A stretch of 64,000 nucleotides of DNA, from NCBI RefSeq assembly GCF_003952725.1, contig NZ_CP032509.1:3186001-3250000 (forward strand). Reading direction: 5' to 3'. The notes beneath the pieces are model-generated. The model saw only the letters and a program-made list of their open reading frames with translations, ran no database searches and had not been told where the DNA came from. The translations under genes and the position numbers were made by a program. Source of the DNA: Georhizobium profundi (GTDB taxonomy: Bacteria; Pseudomonadota; Alphaproteobacteria; Rhizobiales; Rhizobiaceae). Position 1 is the stretch's first letter. The number at the start of each line of letters is the position of its first letter. Of the stretch, positions 1-8,687 are shown piece by piece.

Positions 1-135
1 GGCGAGTTTTCGCCGGATCGCGCGCTCCAGTAGAACTCGGCCTTCTTCGACCACCACTCTGTCACCCTTGCAGGGCCGCTGACCGAACGCTACCTGTGCC
101 GAGCGCCAAGAGATTTTGACGGGAGCTCCGCCCTC

Positions 136-987
136 ATGCCGATCGTCACCCTGGAAGATCGCGCCGTTCTTCGCTTTACCGGACCGGATGCCCAGCGGCT
201 TCTTCAGGACGTCCTGACGCCTGATCTCGATGGGCTCGCCGCCGGCGATGCCGTGGCGGGCGCACTCTTGACGCCGCAAGGCAAGATCATGTTCGATTTC
301 GTGATTGCTCGCGACGCGGATACCGGCTTCCTGATCGATATCGATGCCGCTTACGCCGACGATTTCGCGCGCCGCATGACACTTTACCGGCTGCGCGCCA
401 AGCTCGAGATGGCGCGAGCGGACGACCTGCATGTCGCGGCGATCTGGCAGGAAGAGCGGCCGGCAGGTGCACTGCGCGATACACGCTTTCGGGGCACAGA
501 GACGGTCTATCGCCTCTACGCGCCACGGCACGAGCGGGCGACGGGGCCGGCGGAAGATTACGTGAAGCTTCGCATCGCCAATTCCGTCGCGGAGCTTGGT
601 GCCGACTTTCCACCTTCCGATGCCTTCCCGCACGACGTGTTGATGGACCGCAATGGCGGGGTCTCGTTCAAGAAGGGCTGCTTTGTCGGCCAGGAGGTCG
701 TCTCGCGCATGCAGCACCGGGCGACCGCGCGTCGGCGACTGGTGCAGGTTTTCGGGTCGCAGGATCTGCCGGCGGGCGATATCGACATCACCGTCGACGA
801 CCGTTCGATCGGTACGCTTGGCAGCCGTTCCGGCAGCGAGGGGCTTGCGATCGTGCGCATCGACAAGACCGGGGCTGCGATTGCCGCCGGTAAGGCGATT
901 CTCGCAGGCGACCAGCCGGTGGACATCCGCCTGGCAGACTGGACCGGCCTCAGCTTTCCGACGGACCTGCAGGCGAGCGAGGCATAA
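136..987 (+). CDS. ygfZ: YgfZ/GcvT-family folate-binding protein
   Basis: Cytoplasmic tetrahydrofolate-dependent protein of the YgfZ family, which helps keep certain Fe-S enzymes active. The family signature KGCFVGQE is at residues 180-187 with the invariant Cys182, and the GcvT-like opening FTGPDAQRLLQD is at 14-25. The length of 283 residues is normal. The ATG has GGGAG ten bases upstream. It opens a close run of four genes (HD hydrolase, phosphatase, NadQ). NadA, encoded about 8 kb away, is itself an Fe-S enzyme, but any functional link is only an inference. Confidence 0.93.
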   Translation: MPIVTLEDRAVLRFTGPDAQRLLQDVLTPDLDGLAAGDAVAGALLTPQGKIMFDFVIARDADTGFLIDIDAAYADDFARRMTLYRLRAKLEMARADDLHVAAIWQEERPAGALRDTRFRGTETVYRLYAPRHERATGPAEDYVKLRIANSVAELGADFPPSDAFPHDVLMDRNGGVSFKKGCFVGQEVVSRMQHRATARRRLVQVFGSQDLPAGDIDITVDDRSIGTLGSRSGSEGLAIVRIDKTGAAIAAGKAILAGDQPVDIRLADWTGLSFPTDLQASEA

Positions 988-992
988 CGCCC

Positions 993-1607
993 GTGAACGC
1001 ACGCCGCGACGGCCGGGCCTGGCAACGCATGCTCTCCGGCCGCCGGCTGGATCTGATCGACCCCTCTCCGCTCGATATTGAGATCTCCGACATCGCCCAT
1101 GGACTGGCGCGCGTGGCGCGCTGGAACGGTCAGACGATCGGGCGGCATGCGTTTTCGGTCGCGCAGCACGCGGTGCTGGTCGAGGAGATCGCCACACGCA
1201 TCAACCTCACGCTCGATCCGGCCACGCGGATGCTGGTGCTTCTCCACGATGCACCAGAATATGTGATCGGCGACATGATCTCGCCCTTCAAGGCGGTTCT
1301 TGGCGGCCATTACAAGGAGATAGAAGCCCGTCTTCAGAGCGCGATTCACCTCAGATTCTCTTTGCCCTCGGTGCCGTCCGCGGCGACCAAGGCCATGATC
1401 AAGCGGGCCGATACCATTGCGGCCTATTTCGAGGCGACGCGGCTTGCCGGCTTCAGCGAAAGCGAGGCGCGTCTCTATTTCGGCACGCCGCGCGGTGTTT
1501 CGCCAGATATGCTGTCGATCGAGCCGCTGGCGACGGAAGACGCGCAGACGCTCTTTCTCGAACGGTTCGCGGTGGCTGAAGCCGCGCGTCGGGCGGAGGC
1601 CGGTTGA
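993..1607 (+). CDS. HD-domain phosphohydrolase, YfbR-like
   Basis: Metal-dependent phosphohydrolase of 204 residues. The HD-fold metal ligands are visible as His52 (RHAF), the pair His85-Asp86 (LLHDAPEY) and Asp94 (IGDM). The arrangement resembles the 5'-deoxynucleotidase YfbR and other nucleotide phosphohydrolases, so a nucleotide monophosphate is a likely substrate, but the specificity cannot be read from sequence. The start is GTG, five bases after the ygfZ stop, with GAGG at 979-982. The phosphatase gene begins two bases after its stop, so translational coupling is likely. Confidence 0.85.
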   Translation: MNARRDGRAWQRMLSGRRLDLIDPSPLDIEISDIAHGLARVARWNGQTIGRHAFSVAQHAVLVEEIATRINLTLDPATRMLVLLHDAPEYVIGDMISPFKAVLGGHYKEIEARLQSAIHLRFSLPSVPSAATKAMIKRADTIAAYFEATRLAGFSESEARLYFGTPRGVSPDMLSIEPLATEDAQTLFLERFAVAEAARRAEAG

Positions 1608-1608
1608 G

Positions 1609-2142
1609 ATGCCGTTTCTGGTGGTCTGTCCGCTGAACAGGGTTGCCGAAACGGCCGTTCGCCACCGTGCCGGCGCACTGGTCAGCCTTCTCGCGGAGCA
1701 TCAGGCGCTGCACCGCCCCGGCTTGATTGCGGCGGACAATCATCTGCAGCTCGGGCTGAACGACATTGCCGTTGCCATCGATGGACTGGTTCTTGCGCAG
1801 GAAAGCCATGTGCGCCAGCTCGTCGATTTCGTGCGTGTCTGGGATCAAACGCAGCCTCTTCTCATCCATTGCTGGATGGGCGTGTCGCGTTCACCCGCCG
1901 CCGCGCTGATTGCGGCGCTAGCACTCGACCCGGATCTCGATGACGCGGAACTGGCGCAGGCGCTGCGCCGGGCGGCACCGTTCGCGACACCGAACCCGCG
2001 GCTGATCGAGATCGGCGATGCACTTCTTGGCCGCAACGGCGCGTTGATCCGGGCCGTGAAGTCGATCGGCCGTGGCGCCGACACGGCGCAAGGCATTCCC
2101 TTCGTCTTTCCGCTTCAACTTGAAGACAGTGCGCCGGCATGA
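1609..2142 (+). CDS. Tyrosine/dual-specificity protein phosphatase-like protein
   Basis: Protein of 177 residues carrying the Cys-x5-Arg phosphatase loop, HCWMGVSRS at residues 87-95, with nucleophile Cys88 and Arg94. This places it with the protein tyrosine/dual-specificity phosphatases. The substrate is unknown. The ATG at 1609 lies one base past the stop of the HD gene. A longer in-frame extension upstream runs inside the HD gene and is rejected. Its TGA overlaps the ATG of nadQ (ATGA), so the four genes are probably one transcript. Confidence 0.82.
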   Translation: MPFLVVCPLNRVAETAVRHRAGALVSLLAEHQALHRPGLIAADNHLQLGLNDIAVAIDGLVLAQESHVRQLVDFVRVWDQTQPLLIHCWMGVSRSPAAALIAALALDPDLDDAELAQALRRAAPFATPNPRLIEIGDALLGRNGALIRAVKSIGRGADTAQGIPFVFPLQLEDSAPA

Positions 2143-3113
2143 GGGGCGACGATGCCGGGCTGACGGCGATCGAGATCGGATTGACGGCGGCCATCATCAC
2201 CGTCGCCGGATCCGAACCGCGCGTTCTCACCGTCTCCGACCAGGCGGCCCTCGCCTCCCTGCCGCTTGGCCCCTTCGATCCGCGCCAGCACCGGACGCTG
2301 GAAATGGGCCTTCGCGCCTATGTGAGCGCGCAGACCGGCCTGTCGCTCGGCTATGTCGAGCAGCTCTACACGTTCGGCGATCGCGGCCGGCACAAGCAGG
2401 AGGCAGATACCGGTCCGCACATCGTCTCCGTTGGCTATCTGGCACTGACTCGTTCCACCGAGGATGACCCGGCCGATGACGGCGAAGGCTGGCACGGCAT
2501 CTATCGCTTCCTGCCCTGGGAGGACTGGCGCCAGGGCCGACCGAAGATACTGGACGCGCTGATCCTGCCGCGGCTGATTGCCTGGGCGGGTGCTCCGCAG
2601 GCCGAGAGCCGATCGGCGCGCCTGCCGGGCAAGCACTCCCGCCTGCGCCTCGCCTTCGGCCTCGATGATTTTCCTTGGGACGAGGAGCGCGTGCTGGAGC
2701 GCTACGAGTTGCTCTATGAAGCCGGCCTTCTCGAAGAAGCGGTGACGGACGGGCGGGTCGCGTCGACAGGTCTCGATCAGCCACTCGGCGTCCAGATGCG
2801 GTTCGACCACCGCCGCGTGCTGGCGACGGCCGCGTCGCGGCTGCGCAGCAAGATCAAGTATCGGCCCGTCGTGTTCGAACTGATGCCGGAGCGATTCACG
2901 CTGACGGAGCTGCAGGCAACGGTGGAAGCCATTGCCGGGCGGCATCTGCACAAGCAGAATTTCCGCCGGCTGGTTGAAGGCGCGGAACTGGTGGAACCGA
3001 CAGGTGAAACCAGTGCCCGCACCGGAGGCCGGCCAGCCGCGCTCTACCGTTTCCGGCGCAAGATCCTCGACGAGCGGCCAGCGCCCGGCCTCAAGCTCGG
3101 CGGCCGGGGCTGA
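2139..3113 (+). CDS. nadQ: Nudix-like transcriptional regulator of NAD synthesis, NadQ type
   Basis: Protein of 324 residues. The N-terminal half is a Nudix-like domain whose catalytic box is degenerate: where active enzymes have RExxEExG it reads RAYVSAQTG, so hydrolysis is not expected. The C-terminal segment (about 245-312) has the winged-helix layout of NrtR/NadQ proteins, including TLTELQATVEAI and GRPAALYRF. From family knowledge, NadQ (COG4111) is a Nudix-like, nucleotide-responsive repressor of NAD synthesis in alphaproteobacteria. nadA, nadB and nadC lie 2.4-6.7 kb away, and a perfect palindrome precedes nadA. NrtR proper is the main alternative. The start overlaps the phosphatase stop. 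Confidence 0.75.
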   Translation: MRGDDAGLTAIEIGLTAAIITVAGSEPRVLTVSDQAALASLPLGPFDPRQHRTLEMGLRAYVSAQTGLSLGYVEQLYTFGDRGRHKQEADTGPHIVSVGYLALTRSTEDDPADDGEGWHGIYRFLPWEDWRQGRPKILDALILPRLIAWAGAPQAESRSARLPGKHSRLRLAFGLDDFPWDEERVLERYELLYEAGLLEEAVTDGRVASTGLDQPLGVQMRFDHRRVLATAASRLRSKIKYRPVVFELMPERFTLTELQATVEAIAGRHLHKQNFRRLVEGAELVEPTGETSARTGGRPAALYRFRRKILDERPAPGLKLGGRG

Positions 3114-3132
3114 TCATGCATTTGGAAACGCT

Positions 3133-3855
3133 TTATAGCGGCCGCTTGGCAAAGCCTTTGCCGACGATCGGTCCGGTTGGCCGTCCCGTCGGCGAGCCGC
3201 CCTCCTGCTCGATCGTGATCTCGTAGAGCTGATCCGGCTGCGGCAGCGGCAATGACGGACCGTTATCCAGCAAAGTCGTTTCCGACTGGTCGATAAGGCC
3301 CAGCGACACAGGGCCGAGATCTTCGTTCGGCAATGTCCAGACCTGCATCGTACGGTCTGCCGGAACGGCGATTTCGGCAAGCGGCGTGACCCGGCTTGTG
3401 CGATCGCCGTAATCCTCGACGATTGCAAGCGGTTCGCCCGCATCGTCGATCAGCACCGCGACCACCTGCGCCTGCGGCTGCTGCGATGGTGTCACGAGAA
3501 GCGCCGCGGCAAGGATGCCGGCCGCCGCCATGCCTGAGAGTGCAGCAATGCGCCAGCGTCGCACCGCATTGTCGTTTGCGGCCCGTGCCGGGGCGGCCGT
3601 GATGGTCGGCGCGCTCGACCCGGTTGTCGGCAGCGCGCTCTCGATGCGCTGCCACAGGCCTGGTGTGACCGCGACGGGTTGAGCGGCAAGATCAAGTTCG
3701 TGGAAGCGGTCGCGCGCCCTCGCAATGGCGGCGCGCAAATCTGGATCGCGCTCGATCTCATCCTCGACCGCGGCTTCTTCGCGCGCATCGAGCAGACCGA
3801 GCACATAGTCTTCGGCCCGGTCGACTGCGCTGGGGCTGAGAGGCGTGCTGGTCAT
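3133..3855 (-). CDS. Anti-sigma factor, RskA-like
   Basis: Membrane anti-sigma factor of 240 residues. The N-terminal cytoplasmic segment (DYVLGLLDAREEAAVE, about 16-31) is the RskA/zinc-finger-like anti-sigma type, without obvious Cys/His zinc ligands. One transmembrane helix spans about 103-121, followed by a periplasmic RskA domain with 'MQVWTLPNEDLGPVSLG'. The ATG at 3855 overlaps the sigma-factor TGA (ATGA). An upstream in-frame extension would lie inside the sigma gene. It should bind and silence the sigma factor encoded just upstream. Confidence 0.9.
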   Translation of the reverse strand: MTSTPLSPSAVDRAEDYVLGLLDAREEAAVEDEIERDPDLRAAIARARDRFHELDLAAQPVAVTPGLWQRIESALPTTGSSAPTITAAPARAANDNAVRRWRIAALSGMAAAGILAAALLVTPSQQPQAQVVAVLIDDAGEPLAIVEDYGDRTSRVTPLAEIAVPADRTMQVWTLPNEDLGPVSLGLIDQSETTLLDNGPSLPLPQPDQLYEITIEQEGGSPTGRPTGPIVGKGFAKRPL

Positions 3856-4466
3856 TCCATGCACCCCCGCAGCGTGGTGAGGCCACGGCGCACCCACGCC
3901 TTGGCGGTTCCAAGCGGGACCCCGAGCCGGCCGGCGATCTCTCCATGGGTGTATCCTGAGATATACGCCATCAGGATGCTACGGCGTTTCTGCTCATCCA
4001 GTGCCTCAAGACATTGGCGCAGGCGGCTTTCCTGGTCGAGCCGCGAGAGCACGTCGTCGGCCGCATGAACGGTCGCCGTTTCGCGCAGTGCGTCCAGATC
4101 GGTTTCTTCCGCCAGTTCCTCCCGGCCGCCGTCACGCAGGACATTGAGCGCGCGATTGCGCACCACCGCATAGATCCAACCCCGAGCGGAGCCGCGATCG
4201 GGCGAATACTGGTGCGCCTTGCGCCAGATCTGGATGAAGGCCTCCTGCACGATCTCCTCGGCAAGATCACGTCGACGGACGATGCGCTGCGCGATGGCCA
4301 CAAGCCGCCCTGCTTCGGTGTCGAACAGGCTCTTCAGAGCCTGGCGATCTCCGCGCGCACAGCCTGCCAAGGCGTCGGCATGGTTCAATGTCACGATGCT
4401 ACCTGCACGGTCTCTTCCCAATCCGACCCCACTCGCGCTGTCCGGCGCAACCATCAAGTGCCACAT
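3852..4466 (-). CDS. ECF RNA polymerase sigma factor, SigK/RpoE-like
   Basis: Sigma factor of 204 residues with region 2 (AEEIVQEAFIQIWRKA, then RGWIYAVVRNRALNVLR) and region 4 (GYTHGEIAGRLGVPLGTAKAW), and no region 3. The chosen ATG at 4466 has GAGAGG seven bases upstream. A GTG at 4394 would give 180 residues and is the main alternative. It is coupled to an RskA-like anti-sigma gene and divergent from a DUF4394 gene, a pairing seen in SigK-type systems. The motif CATCC-N14-CGGGTA sits 36 bases upstream of the start and suggests that it transcribes its own gene. Confidence 0.92.
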   Translation of the reverse strand: MWHLMVAPDSASGVGLGRDRAGSIVTLNHADALAGCARGDRQALKSLFDTEAGRLVAIAQRIVRRRDLAEEIVQEAFIQIWRKAHQYSPDRGSARGWIYAVVRNRALNVLRDGGREELAEETDLDALRETATVHAADDVLSRLDQESRLRQCLEALDEQKRRSILMAYISGYTHGEIAGRLGVPLGTAKAWVRRGLTTLRGCME

Positions 4467-4501
4467 CGAAATGCCTCTCGTAAAGCAGTGTGCCCTCCCG
4501 A

Positions 4502-4526
4502 TACCCGTGGGTGCGACAAACGGATG
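4502..4526 (-). promoter_or_regulatory. Putative ECF-type promoter of the sigma/anti-sigma operon
   Basis: On the minus strand TGCATCC is followed, after exactly 14 bases counted from CATCC, by CGGGTA. The same arrangement faces the other way at 4551-4575. CATCC resembles the -35 element known for SigK-type ECF factors and CG-starting elements are typical ECF -10 sites. The distance to the sigma ATG fits a promoter. Confidence 0.6.
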
Positions 4527-4550
4527 CAAAAAATAATTCGTCTCAGGGTG

Positions 4551-4575
4551 CATCCAAACGGTCCGACCCCGTGTC
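4551..4575 (+). promoter_or_regulatory. Putative ECF-type promoter of the DUF4394 gene
   Basis: TGCATCC (4549-4555), a 14-base spacer, then CGTGTC (4570-4575), about 57 bases before the DUF4394 ATG. The spacer length equals that of the oppositely oriented copy at 4502-4526, so both divergent genes are probably read by the same ECF sigma factor. Confidence 0.6.
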
Positions 4576-4632
4576 TTGACCATGAACGGGGCTTCCCCGC
4601 CTCTTCGCAACCAACAACGGGAGTTTACGATC

Positions 4633-5424
4633 ATGCAGGGTTTCAAGACAGCACTTGCAGCTTCGACAGTCCTTCTTCTGACCGGCGCAACCGGCTTCGC
4701 AGCCCCTGTGCTCGGCCTCACCGGCGACAAGACGCTCGTCCTCTTCGATAGCGAAACGCTGGAAGTCTCCGAGACGATGGACGTCACCGGCGTCGATTCG
4801 CTGGTCGGCATCGACTACCGCCCCGCCAACAGCACGATCGTCGGCGTCACGCCTGAGAGCGTTGTCGTGACGATCGATCTGGAAACCGGCGAAGCAACCG
4901 AGCTTTCCACGATGAACACGCCACTCGAAATCGGTGATGCACCGGTCGTCGTCGACTTCAACCCGATGGCCGACCGTCTGCGTTACATGACCGGCACCAC
5001 CAATTACCGCGTCAACATCGACACGGGTGAAGTGACGGTCGACGGCGAACTGGCCTTCGAAGACAGCGACATGCATGCCGGCGAAGCGCCGAACATCGTG
5101 GCTGCTGCCTACATCAACTCGTTCGGCTCGCCCGAAGCGACCGCGATGTACGACATCGACGCCACGATTGGTGCGCTGATCCAGCAGACATCGCCGAATG
5201 ACGGCACGCTCGCAGCCATCGGCAAGCTCGGCATCGAAAGCGCAGGCGACACCTTCGCCTTCGACGTCCAGACCACCGAAGACGGCACGAACACCGCCTG
5301 GCTCGCCACCGGTGGCACGCTCTACACGGTCGATCTCGAAACCGGTGCCGCCACTGAAGCCGGTGCGATCACCGGCGTCGATGGCGATCTGCGTGACCTG
5401 ACAGTTCTGCCGGAAGGCATGTAA
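4633..5424 (+). CDS. Secreted DUF4394 protein
   Basis: Exported protein of 263 residues. An N-terminal signal peptide (MQGFKTALAASTVLLL, cleavage near GFA/A at about 23) is followed by a beta-propeller-like DUF4394 body with repeated short units such as LVGIDYRP, VVVDFNPMADRLRY and DLRDLTVLP. The molecular function of DUF4394 is not known. The ATG has GGGAG upstream; an in-frame ATG at 4576 lacks one and would bury the signal peptide. It is divergent from the ECF sigma operon, shares its promoter motif and is the likely output of that sigma factor. Confidence 0.85.
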   Translation: MQGFKTALAASTVLLLTGATGFAAPVLGLTGDKTLVLFDSETLEVSETMDVTGVDSLVGIDYRPANSTIVGVTPESVVVTIDLETGEATELSTMNTPLEIGDAPVVVDFNPMADRLRYMTGTTNYRVNIDTGEVTVDGELAFEDSDMHAGEAPNIVAAAYINSFGSPEATAMYDIDATIGALIQQTSPNDGTLAAIGKLGIESAGDTFAFDVQTTEDGTNTAWLATGGTLYTVDLETGAATEAGAITGVDGDLRDLTVLPEGM

Positions 5425-5456
5425 TACCCGAAGTCTCCCCGTGGACGGGTCAACTT

Positions 5457-5485
5457 GCCGCCGGCTTTTTCGCCGGCGGCTTTTT
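5457..5485 (+). terminator. Rho-independent terminator after DUF4394
   Basis: Perfect 9-bp stem GCCGCCGGC/GCCGGCGGC with loop TTTTTC, followed by TTTTT. It begins 32 bases after the DUF4394 stop and lies in the convergent gap with nadC. Confidence 0.88.
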
Positions 5486-5531
5486 CATGGCGTTGGCGGC
5501 TTCATCGCCGGCGACTTTTTTGCTTTTTGAC

Positions 5532-6410
5532 TCAAGCGCCGAGCTGGATATCGAGTCCGATGTCGAGCGGAGCCGTGGCCATCGTGATCTTCGATGTCGA
5601 GATGAGGTCGACGCCCGTTGCGGCGATTGCGGCGATCGTCTCGATGCTGATGCCGCCTGAAGCTTCGAGACGGGTGGGCGGACGCATCTCGTTCTTCAGC
5701 CGCACAGCTTTTTCAAGCGTTTGCGGGCCCATGTTGTCGAGCAGAATCACATCCGCACCGGCCGTCAGCGCTTCGGCGAGCTGATCGAGTGTGTCCACCT
5801 CGATCTCGATGCAAACCAGGTGCCCGACATAGGCCCGGGCGCGTTCGATTGCAGCCGTCAGACCGCCGGCGACGGCGATGTGGTTGTCCTTGATGAGAAC
5901 GGCGTCATCCAGCCCGAAGCGATGGTTGGCACCGCCACCGCAACGCACCGCATATTTCTGGAAGGCCCTAAGACCCGGAACAGTCTTGCGTGTACAACAG
6001 ACCCGCGCGCCTGAGCCTTGGATCGCATTCACGTAATGCGATGTCGCCGTCGCGATGCCCGAGAGGTGCATCAGATAGTTGAGAGCCGTGCGTTCGGCAG
6101 ACAGGATGGCGCGCGCCTTGCCTGATACGCGGGCAATTGCCGTGCCCGGCTCGACCCGATCACCATCATGGGCGAGCTGCTCGAACGAGATGTCCAGGTC
6201 CATCAGCCGAAATGCAGCCTTGGCCATGGGCAGGCCGCAGATCACGCCGCCATCCCGTGCATTGAAGGTCGCAGTCGCCTCCCTGTCAGGCGCGATGGTC
6301 GCCGCGGCCGTCAGGTCGCCGGCGCGGCCGAGGTCTTCCTGTAGAGCGGCGCGAACCGCATCCTCGATCAGGAGACCGGGCAATTCGGGCCAGTAGGGTC
6401 TGTCGGTCAT
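5532..6410 (-). CDS. nadC: Nicotinate-nucleotide pyrophosphorylase (carboxylating)
   Basis: Quinolinate phosphoribosyltransferase, 292 residues: converts quinolinate and PRPP to nicotinate mononucleotide, the last of the three de novo NAD steps encoded here. Family motifs are CTRKTVPGLR, RCGGGANHRFGL, LIKDNHI and LLDNMGP, and the C-terminal ASGGI with the phosphate-binding end is present. It starts 12 bases after the nadB stop, so nadB and nadC are one operon. Confidence 0.97.
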   Translation of the reverse strand: MTDRPYWPELPGLLIEDAVRAALQEDLGRAGDLTAAATIAPDREATATFNARDGGVICGLPMAKAAFRLMDLDISFEQLAHDGDRVEPGTAIARVSGKARAILSAERTALNYLMHLSGIATATSHYVNAIQGSGARVCCTRKTVPGLRAFQKYAVRCGGGANHRFGLDDAVLIKDNHIAVAGGLTAAIERARAYVGHLVCIEIEVDTLDQLAEALTAGADVILLDNMGPQTLEKAVRLKNEMRPPTRLEASGGISIETIAAIAATGVDLISTSKITMATAPLDIGLDIQLGA

Positions 6411-6422
6411 GGCTCTCGTCCT

Positions 6423-7973
6423 TCAGATGATATCCGCGATCATTGTTTCGGCATCGGCTAACTTCAGCGCGCTTCGCCGTTCGAACGCCTGCTCCTCGGC
6501 CGGCCAATCGCTCCGGAAGTGTCCACCGCGACTTTCCTCGCGCAACAGCGCGCCGAGCGTGACCAGACGTGCGACCGCCAGGCTGTTCTCGATGCTGTCA
6601 CCGCCGCGCATCGTAGCCATGGCTCTCAGCGCACCCGTCAGGCCGGCGGACTCGCGCAGCACGCCGACATTGCGGTTCATGATGTCGCGGAGATCGGCCA
6701 TGATCCGCCGATCGGCTTCGTGGTCGTCCGCCGACGCACCCTCTTCCACGATCGGTTCGGCCGGCGCGCCCCCGGCATTGCCGGACGCGATCGACAGGGC
6801 GATCCGCGCTGCGAAGACCACCGCTTCCAGAAGCGAGTTTGAGGCCAGCCGGTTGGCCCCATGCACACCGGTACAGGCGGCTTCTCCGGCCGCGTAGAGA
6901 CCTGTCAGAGACGTGCGACCATCCGCATCGGTCCAGATGCCGCCCATGTGATAGTGGGCGGCGGGCGCGACCGGAATGGGCGCCGTCACCGGATCGATGC
7001 CGGCCTCCATGCAGTGCCGATAGACCGTCGGGAACATCTGAGGAAAATGATCGCCGATGGCCTGCCGGCAATCGAGAAAGGCGCCCCTGCCCGCCTGGAT
7101 CTCGGCGAAGATGCCGCGGGCGACGATATCGCGCGGGGCGAGTTCCGCATCCGGGTGGATCGCCTGCATGAACCGGTCGCCGGCACGGTTGATCAACGTC
7201 GCGCCATCGCCGCGCAGGGCTTCGGTCGCAAGCGGCGCAGGATCGCGGCTAACATCGAGCGCGGTCGGGTGAAACTGCACGAATTCCGCATCGGCAATCA
7301 CCGCGCCGGCGCGCGCCGCCATGCCGGTGCCGGTTCCCGAGGCCTCCGAAGGATTGGTCGTGAGCCGATAGAGGTGGCCGATGCCACCGGTGCAGATGGC
7401 AACGGCACGCGCAGGAAATCTCAGCCGCGCACCCTGCCCGCGATCGGCATGGGCGACGACCCCGCAGACGGCACCATCTTCCACGAGAAGCCGCTCGGCC
7501 TGAAGGTTTTCGATCACGGTGATCGACGGCGTGCGCCTCACTGCAGCGATCAACGCCTCCATGATCGCACGGCCCGCCATGTCGCCACCGACGCGCACGA
7601 TCCTGCGCTGGGAATGGGCCGCCTCGCGGGAAAGCGCCAGCCGCCCTTCCAGATCGCGGTCGAATGGCACGCCATAGGCGAGCAGGTCGTGCACGCGCTC
7701 CGGGCCCTCCCGCACCATCAGACGCGCCATGTCGACATCGACGATCCCGGCACCGGCGGCAATCGTATCAGCCAGATGCTCCTCGGCACTGTCCTCGTCG
7801 CTGACGGCAGCGGCGATGCCGCCTTGCGCCCAGGCGGACGATGCTCCCTCACCGATCGGTGCTGATGCCAGCACCGTCACGGGACGCGGGCTCAGCTTCA
7901 GAGCGCAAAAGAGCCCGGCGAGGCCGCCGCCGATGATGACGATGCCGCCCTTTTCCACTCGGTTGGTACTCAT
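6423..7973 (-). CDS. nadB: L-aspartate oxidase
   Basis: FAD enzyme of 516 residues that oxidises aspartate to iminoaspartate, the substrate of NadA. It has the N-terminal dinucleotide-binding GGGLAGL, the family motif [12 protein letters not shown], and the succinate-dehydrogenase-like HPTAL and [13 protein letters not shown] segments. Length is normal. In many alphaproteobacteria nadA, nadB and nadC are contiguous. Here an oppositely oriented LysM gene begins about 77 bases upstream, so nadBC need their own promoter or antisense read-through from nadA. No copy of the nadA palindrome is seen in front of it. Confidence 0.97.
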   Translation of the reverse strand: MSTNRVEKGGIVIIGGGLAGLFCALKLSPRPVTVLASAPIGEGASSAWAQGGIAAAVSDEDSAEEHLADTIAAGAGIVDVDMARLMVREGPERVHDLLAYGVPFDRDLEGRLALSREAAHSQRRIVRVGGDMAGRAIMEALIAAVRRTPSITVIENLQAERLLVEDGAVCGVVAHADRGQGARLRFPARAVAICTGGIGHLYRLTTNPSEASGTGTGMAARAGAVIADAEFVQFHPTALDVSRDPAPLATEALRGDGATLINRAGDRFMQAIHPDAELAPRDIVARGIFAEIQAGRGAFLDCRQAIGDHFPQMFPTVYRHCMEAGIDPVTAPIPVAPAAHYHMGGIWTDADGRTSLTGLYAAGEAACTGVHGANRLASNSLLEAVVFAARIALSIASGNAGGAPAEPIVEEGASADDHEADRRIMADLRDIMNRNVGVLRESAGLTGALRAMATMRGGDSIENSLAVARLVTLGALLREESRGGHFRSDWPAEEQAFERRSALKLADAETMIADII

Positions 7974-8050
7974 GCGGTGACACCGGGCACAGCAAGTGTA
8001 TCGCCAAGCCGTGATTGGACGATGGGCAGGTGAGCACCTATCTTCATGGG

Positions 8051-8620
8051 ATGAGCATTCTGAACAAACCGATGATGCGGCCGGTCAACAGGAGAATCGG
8101 CGGGGCCTTCGTCGCCGCCGCGATGGTTTTCAGCGCCGCGCCTCTTCCAGGCTTCGGCACCGATGCACTCGCCCAATGCACTGCGCGAACCCAGACGGGG
8201 GTCGGCACCAACGCGGTTGCGCTTGCGCAGCGCTGCGGCACGACGGTCGGCGATCTGCGCCGCGCCAATCCGGGGCGCGATCTCAATCAACCGGGCCTGC
8301 TTCGCATCCCCGGCGGTCGCACGAGTGCCGTTCCCGATTCTCTGAACAACGAGATCGCGCCGCGCCAAGGCCTCAACGCCACGCGCCAGGCGCCCGTCGT
8401 GCAGCCGTCGCCGACGTTCCGTCAGCCGGGCGAAGCGCCGATGCGCCGCAGCAGTCCCGATGCTGGCGGCAATGGCAGCTACGCGATCCGGCGCGGCGAT
8501 ACGTTGAGCGGCATCGCCGCATCGGCCGGCGTTCCCTTGAACGCCCTGATGCGGGCCAATCCCGGCATTCAGCCGAACCGGCTGTCCGTCGGCCAAGCGA
8601 TCGTCATCCCGGCGAGCTAG
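8051..8620 (+). CDS. Secreted LysM-domain protein
   Basis: Protein of 189 residues. A signal-like N terminus (hydrophobic stretch about 15-30, end near DALAQ) precedes a degenerate LysM-like unit ([18 protein letters not shown]) and a clear C-terminal LysM domain ([14 protein letters not shown] to [10 protein letters not shown]). LysM binds peptidoglycan N-acetylglucosamine, so it probably acts in the periplasm or envelope; no catalytic domain is present. The start is uncertain: ATG at 8051 is chosen, while in-frame GTG 8030 and TTG 8015 would add residues, and none has a strong Shine-Dalgarno. It lies between nadA and nadB on the opposite strand. Confidence 0.75.
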   Translation: MSILNKPMMRPVNRRIGGAFVAAAMVFSAAPLPGFGTDALAQCTARTQTGVGTNAVALAQRCGTTVGDLRRANPGRDLNQPGLLRIPGGRTSAVPDSLNNEIAPRQGLNATRQAPVVQPSPTFRQPGEAPMRRSSPDAGGNGSYAIRRGDTLSGIAASAGVPLNALMRANPGIQPNRLSVGQAIVIPAS

Positions 8621-8687
8621 GCTTCCCGCGAGCCGGGTCGATCGATGCAGCGGCAGCATCGGCACTATCCGTGTCATCGGATTGATA

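Noticed and set aside
1..135. Possible 3' end of an upstream + strand gene
   Set aside because: All three forward frames hit a stop by position 119 and none gave a recognisable protein end, so no gene is called.
3856..3897. Upstream extension of the anti-sigma gene
   Set aside because: It lies inside the sigma gene, and the ATGA overlap at 3852-3855 gives a better, coupled start.
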